A DNA stretch of 64,000 bases from Halococcus agarilyticus (GCF_000334895.1 NZ_BAFM01000002.1:62001-126000); one strand, 5' to 3'; positions 8,805 to 17,936 are shown, counted from the first letter of the stretch. Notes: generated by a model not told the origin, from the sequence alone. A program made the numbers and translations.

Positions 8805-9404
8805 GTGAACGCGAACGTCGTCACGATACTGCTGATTCCGATACTGCTTGGCGGGGTGATGGGGGCGAGCGCCGGTTCACCGGCCGAGACCACGACGGGA
8901 GCCGACCAGACGACCGCGGGAGAGGCACTCGGTGGGGAGATCACGGTGTTCATGCAGCAACGCACCGCCGCGACCAACGGTGCGGTCGATTCGGGGATGT
9001 GGCGCGCCGGGTTCGAGCGTGCCGAGAGCCAGTCCGAAAAGCAGACGCTCGTCGAACAGCGAGCCGCGACGCTTCGCGGCCGGCTCGATCGTACCGAAGA
9101 GCAGGTACAGACGTTTACCCCGACGGCTGTCAACCGTTCGGTTCACCACCGGGCGAAGTGGGCGCGGATCGCGGCCGACGTCGAGGCGCTCAGAGCGGCG
9201 ATCAGCGACGCCAAGACCCTCGCGGCGAGCGAGGGCGTGAACGCCTCCGGATTGGATCGACTCGCGAGCCGAGCCGCGAGCCTCTCCGTGCCGAACGGCG
9301 GATCGGGCGGCCAGGCTCGCGTCGGTGACCGCCCGAACGGGGCGGCCGAGACGCTCGATGTGCGACCGCGGCGAGGCAACGTCCGAGGGGCCGTCGCGGC
9401 GTAG
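8805..9404 (+). CDS. Secreted haloarchaeal protein of unknown function
   Basis: A 199-residue protein with an N-terminal signal peptide (hydrophobic run at about residues 5-20, then small residues), so it is likely exported. The mature part is helical and Arg/Ala/Glu-rich with a probable coiled-coil stretch around residues 65-130. It precedes an ArsR-type regulator by 100 nt on the same strand, and the two may be functionally linked. It could belong to one of the haloarchaeal DUF families found beside such regulators, but I cannot name it with certainty. Confidence 0.65.
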   Translation: MNANVVTILLIPILLGGVMGASAGSPAETTTGADQTTAGEALGGEITVFMQQRTAATNGAVDSGMWRAGFERAESQSEKQTLVEQRAATLRGRLDRTEEQVQTFTPTAVNRSVHHRAKWARIAADVEALRAAISDAKTLAASEGVNASGLDRLASRAASLSVPNGGSGGQARVGDRPNGAAETLDVRPRRGNVRGAVAA

Positions 9405-9504
9405 CGTACGTCCCTCTGGCGCTCTCAGGGCGGGAATCGTACGGTGACTGTCAGCGCTCCCCGTGGGGTCATCCTTTTGTCCACTCGGCACTAACGACAG
9501 GTGA

Positions 9505-10191
9505 ATGGACTCAGCGGCGCTGCTCGATCTCCTCGGCAACGAAAACCGCCGGCGCATCCTCCGGCTGCTCGCCCGGCGACCGTGCTACGTCACCGAGATC
9601 AGCGAGTCGCTCGGCGTGAGTCCGAAGGCGGTGATCGGCCACCTCCGGAAGCTCGAGGACGCGGGGCTCGTCGAGAGCCTCGTCGACGACGGTCGTCGGA
9701 AGTACTTCCGGATCTCGCGGAACCTCCGACTCGAAGTCAACGTCTCGCCCTACGGTTTCGGCGCGAAGAGCGCCTACCCGGCGAGTTCGAGCCTCGATCT
9801 CACGACCTGTCGGTACGTCTCGATCGACGTCTCGGCGAGCGACACCAGCGAGCTCGCCGAGCTCGCCGACGATCTCCAGCGGCTCGAACAGTTGGAGGAC
9901 GAGCTCTCGCTGGCCCAGCGGTGGGTCCAGGGTCGGCTCACGTCGCTGCGCGACGCGCTCACCGACCGGATCGAGGACGGACTCGCCGCCGACGGGCGCG
10001 GGGCGTTCGCGGACCACGGCGACGCGCGCTTCTGTGCGGAGGTCCTCGGGGCGATCGAATCGGGGGCCGAGACGGCCGACGGGATCGCCGAACACCTCGG
10101 CGTGCCGCTCCCGGTGGTCGAGGACGCGCTCGATCTGCTTTCGACCCACGATCTCGTTCGCCAGACGGATGGCCACTGGACCATCGAATGA
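9505..10191 (+). CDS. ArsR-family winged-helix transcriptional regulator
   Basis: A 228-residue DNA-binding protein. Residues 1-75 form a winged helix (LLGNENRRRILRLLARRP, then the recognition segment ISESLGVSPKAVIGHLRKL). The central part is a haloarchaea-specific region. Residues 165-228 look like a second helix-turn-helix (an EHLGVPLPVVEDAL-type segment). Two helix-turn-helix units in one chain suggest bending or bridging of DNA. Its targets are unknown; the secreted protein gene just upstream is the first candidate. Confidence 0.85.
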   Translation: MDSAALLDLLGNENRRRILRLLARRPCYVTEISESLGVSPKAVIGHLRKLEDAGLVESLVDDGRRKYFRISRNLRLEVNVSPYGFGAKSAYPASSSLDLTTCRYVSIDVSASDTSELAELADDLQRLEQLEDELSLAQRWVQGRLTSLRDALTDRIEDGLAADGRGAFADHGDARFCAEVLGAIESGAETADGIAEHLGVPLPVVEDALDLLSTHDLVRQTDGHWTIE

Positions 10192-10339
10192 AGGATCGGC
10201 GTTACTGATAGCCTGCAACCGAGGGAGTGTCTGGTGACAGAGTGGCCGGGAATGGGTCGTTTCTACGCCCTCGATGAATCACAGCAGGTCACCTGTCGGG
10301 GTCGTTTCTGACCGAACGGGCGAGAGCCTACTGGAGGAG

Positions 10340-10525
10340 CTACTGGCGCGGCCGCAGAAGCAGCGCGACGACGGCGAGCGCGACGATGACCGAGGAGCCG
10401 AGTGCGAACCCGTTTGCCGTCCCCGCGTCGAGCGAGCCGTGGAGCCCGAAGTAGACACCCGCCGGAACGCCGAGCACGGCGACAAATGCGAGCACGCTGG
10501 TTCGGATCAGTGGCTCGATCTCCAC
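10340..10525 (-). CDS. Small two-helix membrane protein
   Basis: A 61-residue hydrophobic protein with two predicted transmembrane segments (about residues 8-27 and 38-57) and a short basic tail. The start chosen is the GTG at 10525; another GTG at 10558 would add 11 polar residues. A CGTTTATCC box at about 10563-10571 fits the shorter start slightly better. It lies 64 nt beyond the stop of the membrane protein at 10590-11156 on the same strand. The function is unknown. Confidence 0.6.
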   Translation of the reverse strand: MEIEPLIRTSVLAFVAVLGVPAGVYFGLHGSLDAGTANGFALGSSVIVALAVVALLLRPRQ

Positions 10526-10589
10526 GGTGGTGTTCCCTTCCAGACCCCGTTTCGACACAGGATAAACGTGAATCCTCGCTCCCCACCGA

Positions 10590-11156
10590 CTACAGTTCGC
10601 GCGTCAGGCCATCGCGGAGGTCGCGACCGAAGTAGTGACCAGCGAGGCCGGCGACCAGGCCGATCCCGGCAGTCACGACGGGGATCGCGAGCGCCGGGAG
10701 GCCGCCGACCGCGAGGAGGGTGACGCTGCCGATCGCCGACCAGCCGCCAGCGACGATTGCGCTCGCCACACCGGCTTCGGCGTAGTAGCTCCGATCGCCG
10801 ACGAGTCCGAGCGCGAACGTCGCGACGAACACGCCGACGAACCCGAGCACGTCGCTAACGAGCGGGAGCGGGACGATCCCGCCGAGCGCCATACCGACGG
10901 CCGTGAACGCGAGTGCCACGAGAAAGGCCCGTGGCGAGAACAGCTGTCCGACACGCTCGCGTAGCCTCGATCCACCCTGGTCGGTTCCGCCGGACGCGCG
11001 CTCCCGGCTGGCGTCGCGGTCGGCCGTCACTGGGTCGGTCGTCCCGGTACTGGAGGCGGTCGTCGCATCACCGTCGTCGGCCGTGATGTCGTCGACGTCG
11101 GCGAGGAGGTCGTCGACATCGCGGGTTTTCGTGCGTTCGCCACCGCTGTCGGCCAT
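10590..11156 (-). CDS. Membrane protein, DUF456-like
   Basis: A 188-residue protein. Residues 1-75 are an acidic, Asp/Thr-rich cytoplasmic tail and residues 85-180 contain three or four Gly/Ala-rich transmembrane helices. The glycine-rich pattern resembles DUF456 proteins, an assignment from memory. It starts at an ATG (11156). The small membrane protein downstream may be co-transcribed. No enzymatic motif is visible. Confidence 0.65.
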   Translation of the reverse strand: MADSGGERTKTRDVDDLLADVDDITADDGDATTASSTGTTDPVTADRDASRERASGGTDQGGSRLRERVGQLFSPRAFLVALAFTAVGMALGGIVPLPLVSDVLGFVGVFVATFALGLVGDRSYYAEAGVASAIVAGGWSAIGSVTLLAVGGLPALAIPVVTAGIGLVAGLAGHYFGRDLRDGLTREL

Positions 11157-11263
11157 GTCGTCCCTCGGTCATCCACGGGCATGGGCCTTTCCCCAGCACG
11201 GCGGGTGTCGCCGGGGACCGGCGCGACCCAACCGCTAAGCCGGTCGGGGTCGTCTGTCGTCCC

Positions 11264-12640
11264 GTGTCGCCGGATCTCGATACGCCGGGCGAACTCGCGG
11301 GACTCGACCTCCGAAACCGGCTCTATCGCGCGCCGCTGCTCGAATGTGCCGGCGAGGGGCCCGAGGCGGTCGACCGGCTGATCGACGAGCTCGAACCCGC
11401 GGCGGCCGCGGGCGTGGGGTTGATCTGCCAGGGCGCGATGCCGGTCCGACGCGAGGGCGGCCGGGTCGCGCCCAACATGACCCACCTCGCGAGTTCCGGC
11501 CGCGCCGAGGATCTCCGACGGCTCACAGACACCGTTCACGATCACGGTGCGCGGATCGTGGCCCAGCTCGACCACGGCGGGATCCGCACGCTCGAAACCT
11601 GGCACCGGCCGTACCGTGCGGAAAATCCCGATCTTCGGCAGCTCGCGGTCTCGGAGCCACCACGGCTCCTGCGACTCGCCGCGCGGGCCGGTCTCCTCGA
11701 CTACGATTGCGACGTGCTCTCGACCGAGGCGGTGTACGACCTCGCCGCCGATTTCGGGCGTTCGGCGGAGTACGCGGCCGCGGCGGGCTACGACGGTGTC
11801 CACCTCGCGGGCGCGAACATGGGGATCGTCCAGCAGTTCCTTTCGCCCTACTACAACCGCCGATCCGACGAGTTCGGGGGATCGTTCGAGGGACGGGTGC
11901 GCTTCCTCGAACTCGTTCACGACGAGATCCGCGAGCGGGTCGGCGACTTTCCGGTGATGACGAAGGTTCCGGTCGAGACGGCCGCCCCACCCTTCGTTCG
12001 GCCCCGGCTCTCGCTCGCGGCGGGGATCCGGATCGCCGAGCGCGCCGAGCGGATCGGCTTCGACGCCGTGGCCCCAGTACGAGGATCGACGTTCTGGGAT
12101 CTGAGCCTGGTTCGCGGCGAGCATCCCGAACAGGCGTGGAGTGACGGGCGATTCCAGGCGGACTACGAGGCGGTGTTCGGGAGTCGAGTCAGGGCGCGCC
12201 TCGTCGCGCTCGCGAACCGCCTCCAGGCGAGGTTCTACGACTTCGAATCGGCGTGGAACGCCGACCTCTGCCGCCGGGTGCGCGAGGCGACCTCGCTGCC
12301 GGTGCTCTGTGAGGGTGGGATCCGCGGCCGTGCGGAGATGGACGCGCTCGTCGGATCGGCCTGCGATCTGGTCGGCGTCGGCCGGCCGTTCTACGCCGAA
12401 CCGCGCCTGCCGGCCAGGCTGCTCGATGTCGACACGAACGCGGCGTCGGAGCCCGGCGAGGACCCCCACGCAGTCTGCGAGAACTGCAACAACTGCGCGA
12501 TCCCACAGGTGACCGGCGCACGCGGCGTCTGTCGGACGCCAGCCGTCCTCGAAGCGGCTGGCGAACTCCGGCAGGCCGGGGCGTACGAGCGGTCTCGGAG
12601 CGACGAACACGATCGGTCGAACACGTCACGGACGAAGTAG
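11264..12640 (+). CDS. Old Yellow Enzyme family flavin oxidoreductase
   Basis: A 458-residue TIM-barrel FMN enzyme of the NADH:flavin oxidoreductase/2,4-dienoyl-CoA reductase group. Visible hallmarks are the QLDHGG segment, the SPYYNRRSDEFGGSFEGR signature and a C-terminal barrel end with GGIRGRAEMD. Near the C-terminus Cys405, Cys408, Cys411 and Cys423 form C-x2-C-x2-C-x11-C, close to the 4Fe-4S motif of dienoyl-CoA reductases but one residue shorter between the second and third cysteines. The FAD/NADH domain of those enzymes is absent. The substrate is unknown. It starts with GTG. Confidence 0.88.
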   Translation: MSPDLDTPGELAGLDLRNRLYRAPLLECAGEGPEAVDRLIDELEPAAAAGVGLICQGAMPVRREGGRVAPNMTHLASSGRAEDLRRLTDTVHDHGARIVAQLDHGGIRTLETWHRPYRAENPDLRQLAVSEPPRLLRLAARAGLLDYDCDVLSTEAVYDLAADFGRSAEYAAAAGYDGVHLAGANMGIVQQFLSPYYNRRSDEFGGSFEGRVRFLELVHDEIRERVGDFPVMTKVPVETAAPPFVRPRLSLAAGIRIAERAERIGFDAVAPVRGSTFWDLSLVRGEHPEQAWSDGRFQADYEAVFGSRVRARLVALANRLQARFYDFESAWNADLCRRVREATSLPVLCEGGIRGRAEMDALVGSACDLVGVGRPFYAEPRLPARLLDVDTNAASEPGEDPHAVCENCNNCAIPQVTGARGVCRTPAVLEAAGELRQAGAYERSRSDEHDRSNTSRTK

Positions 12641-12720
12641 CGTTCTCGACTGCTGATAGCGGAGATCCTGAGCAACGACCCACCCCAACCCCTATGTTAT
12701 GTCGGACACGAGACGCGTCA

Positions 12721-13014
12721 ATGAAGCGAGCACGGGTGGTTGGACTGGCGTTTACTGTCTTCGGGGTGGCCCAGACAGCGCTGACGCTTGCCTCAAGCGG
12801 GGTCGGCGGCGAGCCACTCCAGCTCACGCTCAACGTGCTACTCACCAGTATCGGAGTCGTGATGGCATGGCAGCCAGAGCGAGTTGACGGCAAGCGATCC
12901 ACCGGATATCTCCAAGAGGAAGCGGGCACGTGGTGGCTCCTGCTCGGCGGCGGCTGTGTCGTGCTCGGCATAGCCGGACTCGCCCTTGCCGTTGGGAGCA
13001 CGGTCGGTGCGTGA
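12721..13014 (+). CDS. Small membrane protein, three helices
   Basis: A 97-residue protein with hydrophobic segments at about residues 6-24, 38-54 and 74-93. It has no recognised domain. The ATG at 12721 follows a TATGTTATG-like box (about 12693-12701), so the in-frame start 27 nt further upstream is unlikely. It precedes gatD but has its own spacing of 66 nt. Confidence 0.6.
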   Translation: MKRARVVGLAFTVFGVAQTALTLASSGVGGEPLQLTLNVLLTSIGVVMAWQPERVDGKRSTGYLQEEAGTWWLLLGGGCVVLGIAGLALAVGSTVGA

Positions 13015-13080
13015 GTTCGGGATCGACACCCCCGACCGGGGAACGGATGGGTTGAAGTCCGACGCCCCGGAAGAGTGGGT

Positions 13081-14358
13081 ATGAACCCGGGAGACCGCGT
13101 CCGCCTCACGCACGACGGACGGACCCACGAGGGCGTGCTGTTGCCGTCGACGACCGACGATCACGCCGTGCTCAAGCTCAACGGCGGATACAACGTCGGG
13201 ATCGAGCGTGCGGGGACGACCGTCGAAGTCGTCGAGGCCGATGTCTACGACGTCGGTGACGACCGAGCGGAGGACGGCTCGACCGTCGAGTTCGACGACG
13301 ACCTGCCGACCGTGGCGCTCATCTCCACGGGCGGGACCATCGCCTCGACGGTCGACTACCGGACCGGTGCGGTGACCGCGCAGTTCGACGCCGAGGACGT
13401 CCTCCGGGCGGTCCCGGACCTCGCGGGGCGGGCGAACTACCGGGGCCGTGTCGTGGCGAACATCCTCTCGGAGAACATGACTCCGGACATCTGGCAGGAC
13501 CTCGCGCGCGCGGTCCACGAGGAGATCGAGGCCGGGGCGGACGGCGTGGTCGTGATGCACGGCACCGACACGATGCAGTTCTCCGCGAGCGCGCTCGCCT
13601 TCATGCTCGATACGCCCGTTCCGGTGGTCTTTACGGGGAGCCAGCGCTCGGCTGACCGCCCATCGTCGGACAACGTGATGAACGCGGTCTGTGCGGTCGA
13701 GGCTGCAAAGAGCGACTGTGCCGAGGTGCTGGTCTGTATGCACGCGAGCGAGTCCGACGATCGGTGTGCGCTCCACCGCGGGACCAGGGTCCGGAAGAAT
13801 CACACCTCCCGCCGGGATGCGTTCGAGACCGTTGGAGCCGAGCCACTCGGCACGGTCGCGTACGGCGGCGATGACGATTCCGTCGACGTGAGCTTTCGAC
13901 GGCAATACGCCGAGCGCGGCGCGGTCGGCCTCGACATCGCACCGGACCTCGCGACCGACGTCGAGCTGGTGAAGTTCACGCCCGGGACCAGCGAGGCAGT
14001 GCTCGATGGCGTCGAAGGGAGCGCAGGGCTCGTGATCGAGGGCACGGGACTCGGACACGTCCACACCGACTGGATCCCCCGGATCACGGAACTCGTCGAG
14101 GGCGGAACCGAGGTGGTGATGACGAGTCAGTGTCTCGGCGGCCGGGTCTGTGATCGGGTGTACGACACCGGGCGCGATCTCCTCGATGCGGGCGTGATCG
14201 AGGGCGAAGATCTGCTGCCTGGCACCGCGAAGGTCAAGCTGATGTGGGCGCTGGCGAACAGCGAGGACGTCGCCGCGACGATGGCCAGTCCGCTCGTGGG
14301 CGAACTCACCGAGCGGTCGGTGCCGCCCGAGAACCACACCATCGAGGAGGCGTGGTGA
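13081..14358 (+). CDS. gatD: Glutamyl-tRNA(Gln) amidotransferase subunit D
   Basis: The asparaginase-like subunit of the archaeal GatDE complex. It releases ammonia from an amide donor so that GatE can convert Glu-tRNA-Gln to Gln-tRNA-Gln. The 425-residue chain has an N-terminal beta-barrel (about 1-70), then the asparaginase domain with TGGTIAS at 83-89 and an HGTDTM block carrying the catalytic Thr-Asp pair. gatE is not in this window. The ATG at 13081 is preferred to a GTG two codons upstream. A GNAT gene starts one base after the stop, implying an operon. Confidence 0.96.
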   Translation: MNPGDRVRLTHDGRTHEGVLLPSTTDDHAVLKLNGGYNVGIERAGTTVEVVEADVYDVGDDRAEDGSTVEFDDDLPTVALISTGGTIASTVDYRTGAVTAQFDAEDVLRAVPDLAGRANYRGRVVANILSENMTPDIWQDLARAVHEEIEAGADGVVVMHGTDTMQFSASALAFMLDTPVPVVFTGSQRSADRPSSDNVMNAVCAVEAAKSDCAEVLVCMHASESDDRCALHRGTRVRKNHTSRRDAFETVGAEPLGTVAYGGDDDSVDVSFRRQYAERGAVGLDIAPDLATDVELVKFTPGTSEAVLDGVEGSAGLVIEGTGLGHVHTDWIPRITELVEGGTEVVMTSQCLGGRVCDRVYDTGRDLLDAGVIEGEDLLPGTAKVKLMWALANSEDVAATMASPLVGELTERSVPPENHTIEEAW

Positions 14359-14359
14359 C

Positions 14360-15364
14360 GTGGGCGCGACCGACATCACGATCCGCCAGGCGCGGCCCGA
14401 CGACTACGAAGGGGTCGCCAAGTTCACCCGCGAGACGTGGGCCGACCGCGAGAGCGGCGACTACATCCCCGAGATCTACCACGAGTGGATCGCGGGCGAC
14501 GGCGACCGCCAGCGAACCTTTCTCGCCGACGCGGGCGACGACGTCGCGGGGATCTGTCAAGGAGTGTGCCTCTCCGACCACGAGGCGTGGGCCCAGGGGA
14601 TGCGGGTCAACCCCGACTACCGTGGCGAGGGACTGAGCACACAGCTCAACGACGCACTCTTCAGGTGGGCGCGCGAGCGCGGTGCGACCGTCGTTCGTAA
14701 CATGGTGTTCTCCTGGAACGCCGCCGGCCTCGGCGGGTCGCGCGCCGTCGGCTTCGCACCGCTGTGTGAGTTCCGCTGGGCACATCCCGACCCCGATCCC
14801 GACGCCACCCTGCCGGAGCCGTACACGATCACGGCCGACGCGGACGCCGCGTGGAGTTTCTGGCGACGCTCGGACGCCCAGAGCGCACTCTCCGGGCTCG
14901 CGCTCGACGCCGACGAGTCGTGGGCGATGGCGGAACTGACCCGCGAAGGACTCCATCGCGCGGCCGACGAAACCCGGGTGTTCGCCGTCAGTCGCGAGGA
15001 CGACACCACAGCGGAAGGCGGAGTCTCCACGAGCGAAGCGAGTGGAGGCTCGTCGGAACAGGGTTCCGACGGTGCCGACCGCGAGGACGACGGCACACGG
15101 GCGATGGCCCACCGGGTGCGCGACTACGAGCGCGAGACCGACGGCGGGATCGAACAGTGGGCCGAGTACGGCGTCGGTGCGTGGACCGATCTCGGGGCCG
15201 CACGCGCGCTCTTTCGCGCGATCAGCGCCGACGCAGCCGCGGTCGGTGCCGATCGCACGCGCGTGCTCGTTCCGGAGACGCCACGGCACGTCTCCGACGC
15301 GGCTGCTGCCCACGTGGCGATGGGCGAGAACCCCGATTTCGTGCTCGAAGCCGCACTCGTCTGA
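14360..15364 (+). CDS. GNAT-family N-acetyltransferase with inserted hairpin-coded linker
   Basis: A 334-residue protein whose N-terminal half (1-150) is a GNAT fold with the acetyl-CoA loop at VNPDYRGEGLSTQL. The C-terminal half is a second, degenerate domain as in other two-lobed archaeal GNATs. It begins with GTG one base after gatD and is surely co-transcribed. Residues 221-237 are Ser/Gly/Glu-rich and are encoded by two adjacent DNA hairpins (15021-15051 and 15052-15070) that resemble the intergenic repeats of this genome. This suggests an in-frame insertion between domains. The substrate is unknown. Confidence 0.85.
   Translation: MGATDITIRQARPDDYEGVAKFTRETWADRESGDYIPEIYHEWIAGDGDRQRTFLADAGDDVAGICQGVCLSDHEAWAQGMRVNPDYRGEGLSTQLNDALFRWARERGATVVRNMVFSWNAAGLGGSRAVGFAPLCEFRWAHPDPDPDATLPEPYTITADADAAWSFWRRSDAQSALSGLALDADESWAMAELTREGLHRAADETRVFAVSREDDTTAEGGVSTSEASGGSSEQGSDGADREDDGTRAMAHRVRDYERETDGGIEQWAEYGVGAWTDLGAARALFRAISADAAAVGADRTRVLVPETPRHVSDAAAAHVAMGENPDFVLEAALV
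15021..15070. repeat. Double hairpin inside a coding sequence
   Basis: The first hairpin has 10-nt arms (15021-15030 with 15042-15051, one G-T wobble) around the loop GAGCGAAGCGA. The second has a perfect 8-bp stem (15052-15059 with 15063-15070) around AGG. The first carries the same 11-nt loop as the intergenic hairpins but a different stem. The module is read in frame by the GNAT gene. Confidence 0.75.
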
Positions 15365-15862
15365 GCGCGCCGGCCGCGGACGCCCCCCGTGTTCACGGAT
15401 CGAACAGCCACGGCTAGACCGTCGCCGACCGCCGATCCACCACCATCGCCTCGAACCGACGACGATCTGGCTACCGGCGAATTCGAATAGAGATACTTGT
15501 ATTTCATGACGGTGCTCCGCCATTCTCGATGACGACGTCGTTTTTCCCGTTTCAGGACCCATTCGATCGTTCTGCATCGTTTCGTCGCATCGTCGTCCGC
15601 ATCTCGCCTCTCCGTCGTTCTGTATGGAGTCTGCTCCAGCGGTCGAGCGATGATCCGTCGAAGACGCCGTTACCACGCCCTCAGTACCACTTTCTACCGT
15701 CGCTATCGGAACCGTCCGTTTCGACGGTGACTGTCCGTCCACACTAAAAAATGCAAGCACTAATATTCCGACTTTGAGGACGAAGCACGAGTCACGGCTG
15801 AGGAGACTGTCTCGCCTGGTCCGCGGCTCGCGGTTGCGGACAGCTCCTCGCCGTCGTCTCGC
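15365..15862. other. Gene-free interval between convergent genes
   Basis: About 500 nt between the stops of the GNAT gene (+) and the M24-like gene (-). It is somewhat AT-richer near 15485-15510 and 15740-15775, where A- and T-runs could terminate transcription from both sides. The open frames inside it have poor haloarchaeal amino-acid composition, and I see no gene, repeat or RNA. Confidence 0.5.
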
Positions 15863-16945
15863 CTACAGTCGGAGCACGCCGTGGCGCTCCAGTTCGACGT
15901 CGGCCCCGACCGCTTCGGCGGTTCGGGTCGGCCATTCACCGGTCGTCGTGAGTGGTTCGAACCCCTCGTCGGTCACGAGCACCGTGTCCTCGCTCTTCGC
16001 GCCCTGGACCGTCGGGTTCCACGCGTAGCCCATCGGGAGCCGGACCGGCGCGTCGAGCGTCGGCGTGGCGATCCACTCGCGGCCGGCGTAGCCCGCTGCA
16101 CCGCCCTGGTGGTGGGCGCGCCACTCGTCCGGGCGATCGAGGGCGGCGTACGCGCTCTGGATCCGCTCGAAGACGTCGCTCGCGACGCCGTCCTCGCGGC
16201 CGACCTCTCGTGTCGCCGCGAGCGCGCTCGTCTCGACCCGGGTCGCGGTCGCGTGGCGATCGTCGAGCCACGACAGCGGGTCGAACGCCACGGTTCGCGT
16301 ACAGCTCGCGTGGAGGCCGGCGCGCCTGGCGGTCACCGACACGAGGGCATATTCGCCCAGTTCCGCGTCGGAGGGCGTGTAGTGGCGGTACTGCTGAGCG
16401 CGCTCGGCACCCCCGACGAGAACGACCAGCGCGGCGATCGACCGCTCCGCGAGCACGCCGGCGAGTCGCCCGGCGACCGCCCGTTCGGTGTCCCCGGGAT
16501 CGAGGTCTCGACAGACCGACTCGACGGCCGCGGCGGTGTCGCGACCGAGCTCGCGGTAGGCCGCGACGTCCGCTTCGGTGAGCGGCTGGCGGAGGTCGCC
16601 AGCGTCGACGGATTCGAAGCCCGGAACGTCGAAGTCCGCCGCCGCGGGCGTCGGCGAGCGTTCGGCGACCGCCTCGCCGAGGTCCGCCGCGTACCAGTCG
16701 GCAGATTCGACAGCGACCCCGTCGGGCAGCTCCTCCGCACGCAGTCGCGGGGCCTCGATGTTGTCCGTCACGACCGTGAGGCCGTCGCCGTCGTACCCGA
16801 CGGCTGCGACGCCGACGGCGGCCCCGTCGCTGACGACGTTGCTCCCGCCGAGGAGCCACGCGAACGTGTTCGGCCGCCCGAACCAGACCGACGCGAGATC
16901 GCGGTCGTCGAGGAGGCGATCGAGCCGACCGAGTTTCGTTTGCAT
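15863..16945 (-). CDS. M24 (creatinase/aminopeptidase P)-like protein lacking canonical metal ligands
   Basis: A 360-residue protein with an N-terminal creatinase-like domain (about 1-135) and a C-terminal pita-bread fold. Relics of the Xaa-Pro peptidase signature remain: CTRTVAF (normally preceded by the second ligand Asp), HHQGGAAGYAGRE (the conserved His region) and GYAWNPTVQGAKSEDTVLV (the first Glu region). The positions normally holding the two metal-binding aspartates read TARRAGLHASC, without Asp. It may therefore be metal-independent like creatinase, or inactive. A start at 16945 is supported by a TATA-like box 29 nt upstream. Confidence 0.8.
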   Translation of the reverse strand: MQTKLGRLDRLLDDRDLASVWFGRPNTFAWLLGGSNVVSDGAAVGVAAVGYDGDGLTVVTDNIEAPRLRAEELPDGVAVESADWYAADLGEAVAERSPTPAAADFDVPGFESVDAGDLRQPLTEADVAAYRELGRDTAAAVESVCRDLDPGDTERAVAGRLAGVLAERSIAALVVLVGGAERAQQYRHYTPSDAELGEYALVSVTARRAGLHASCTRTVAFDPLSWLDDRHATATRVETSALAATREVGREDGVASDVFERIQSAYAALDRPDEWRAHHQGGAAGYAGREWIATPTLDAPVRLPMGYAWNPTVQGAKSEDTVLVTDEGFEPLTTTGEWPTRTAEAVGADVELERHGVLRL

Positions 16946-16970
16946 ACGATCCGTGGACGCGGCCAGGCCC

Positions 16971-16978
16971 CTATACTT
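16971..16978 (-). promoter_or_regulatory. TATA-like box of the M24-like gene
   Basis: AAGTATAG on the minus strand, centred about 29 nt before the ATG at 16945. It excludes the 32-codon upstream extension. Confidence 0.55.
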
Positions 16979-17110
16979 TCGGTTCCACGGGCCGAGCCTG
17001 GAATCACGGGATCGGCACGCTGGCGCTGCCGAGAGCGTCAAGCCGAACCGGACGAGCCGCTTTCGGGTTCGCGTAACACCCCTATCGGCGTCACGAGTCC
17101 GGGGACCGCG

Positions 17111-17758
17111 TTACGACGTCGCATCGCTCGGCTCACACCCGCAGCCACCGTCGTCGATCAGTTCCTGGACGGTCCCGTGTGTCCCGCAGTCGGTACAGGT
17201 CACCGTGACGTCCACGTAGACGTCGGGCTCGCCGAGTGCGAGCGCGCCGGACGAGCGGAGCTGATCGAGCGTGTTCTCCGTGACGGCGACTGTCCGATTC
17301 CGGAGCGCGGCGATCCGCTGGGCACCGCTATCGACGCGATCGCTGTCGGTCCGTTCGGCCGACGCACGCTCGACGCCGAGACACTCCTTCAGATGTCGGT
17401 TGACCGTCTGGTACGACACGAAGTCCCCCTCGACCGCGTCGATGTCGACGCCACGGCGGTCGAGCCGACTGTGTGCCTGCGTCCGGACCCCCTGGCTCAC
17501 CTCGTCGTCGGTGAGCAGTCGGTGGGTGTTCTCGACCTCGCCGTCGAGCGGGTTGAGTCCCTCGCGATCCATCGCGGTCCGGAGGACCGCCTGGTTGACG
17601 TAGTCGGCGAGCCCTCTGAGGCTGTAGCGCTCGTCCTCCCGCGTCCAGTACTCCTGGAGGTTCTCGGCCACCCGATCGAGTTCGTACTCGTCGATCACGC
17701 GATCGAGTTTACACGACGGGCCGCCCGCATTTCCCGATTTCGCGTCTGACTGTGCCAT
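17111..17758 (-). CDS. rdfA: Rod-determining factor RdfA
   Basis: A 215-residue cytoplasmic protein that matches, by pattern, the haloarchaeal RdfA family required for rod-cell development in Haloferax volcanii. Visible features are an N-terminal VIDEYELDR...L helix, the block LRGLADYVNQ, the block GEVENTHRLLTDDEVS, and a C-terminal zinc-ribbon-like set Cys188, Cys191, Cys206 and Cys208. The longer frame reaching 18136 overlaps the divergent SDR gene and lacks family similarity, so the ATG at 17758 is used. Identification is from memory of the family, not a search. Confidence 0.78.
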   Translation of the reverse strand: MAQSDAKSGNAGGPSCKLDRVIDEYELDRVAENLQEYWTREDERYSLRGLADYVNQAVLRTAMDREGLNPLDGEVENTHRLLTDDEVSQGVRTQAHSRLDRRGVDIDAVEGDFVSYQTVNRHLKECLGVERASAERTDSDRVDSGAQRIAALRNRTVAVTENTLDQLRSSGALALGEPDVYVDVTVTCTDCGTHGTVQELIDDGGCGCEPSDATS

Positions 17759-17936
17759 CGTGGGGCCATCTCGGGGACGAACCCGGATGAGTGTTGTGCT
17801 CGCAGCCCGCGTCGACGATCGACCCTGCTTGGGCATCGGCCGGACCCGAGTCCGTCGAGTCGGACAGCCGGAGCGATCCACCCACCACGCCGCCAACAGA
17901 ACGACTAAGTGGCGGGCGATCACGGTTTCGGTCGCT

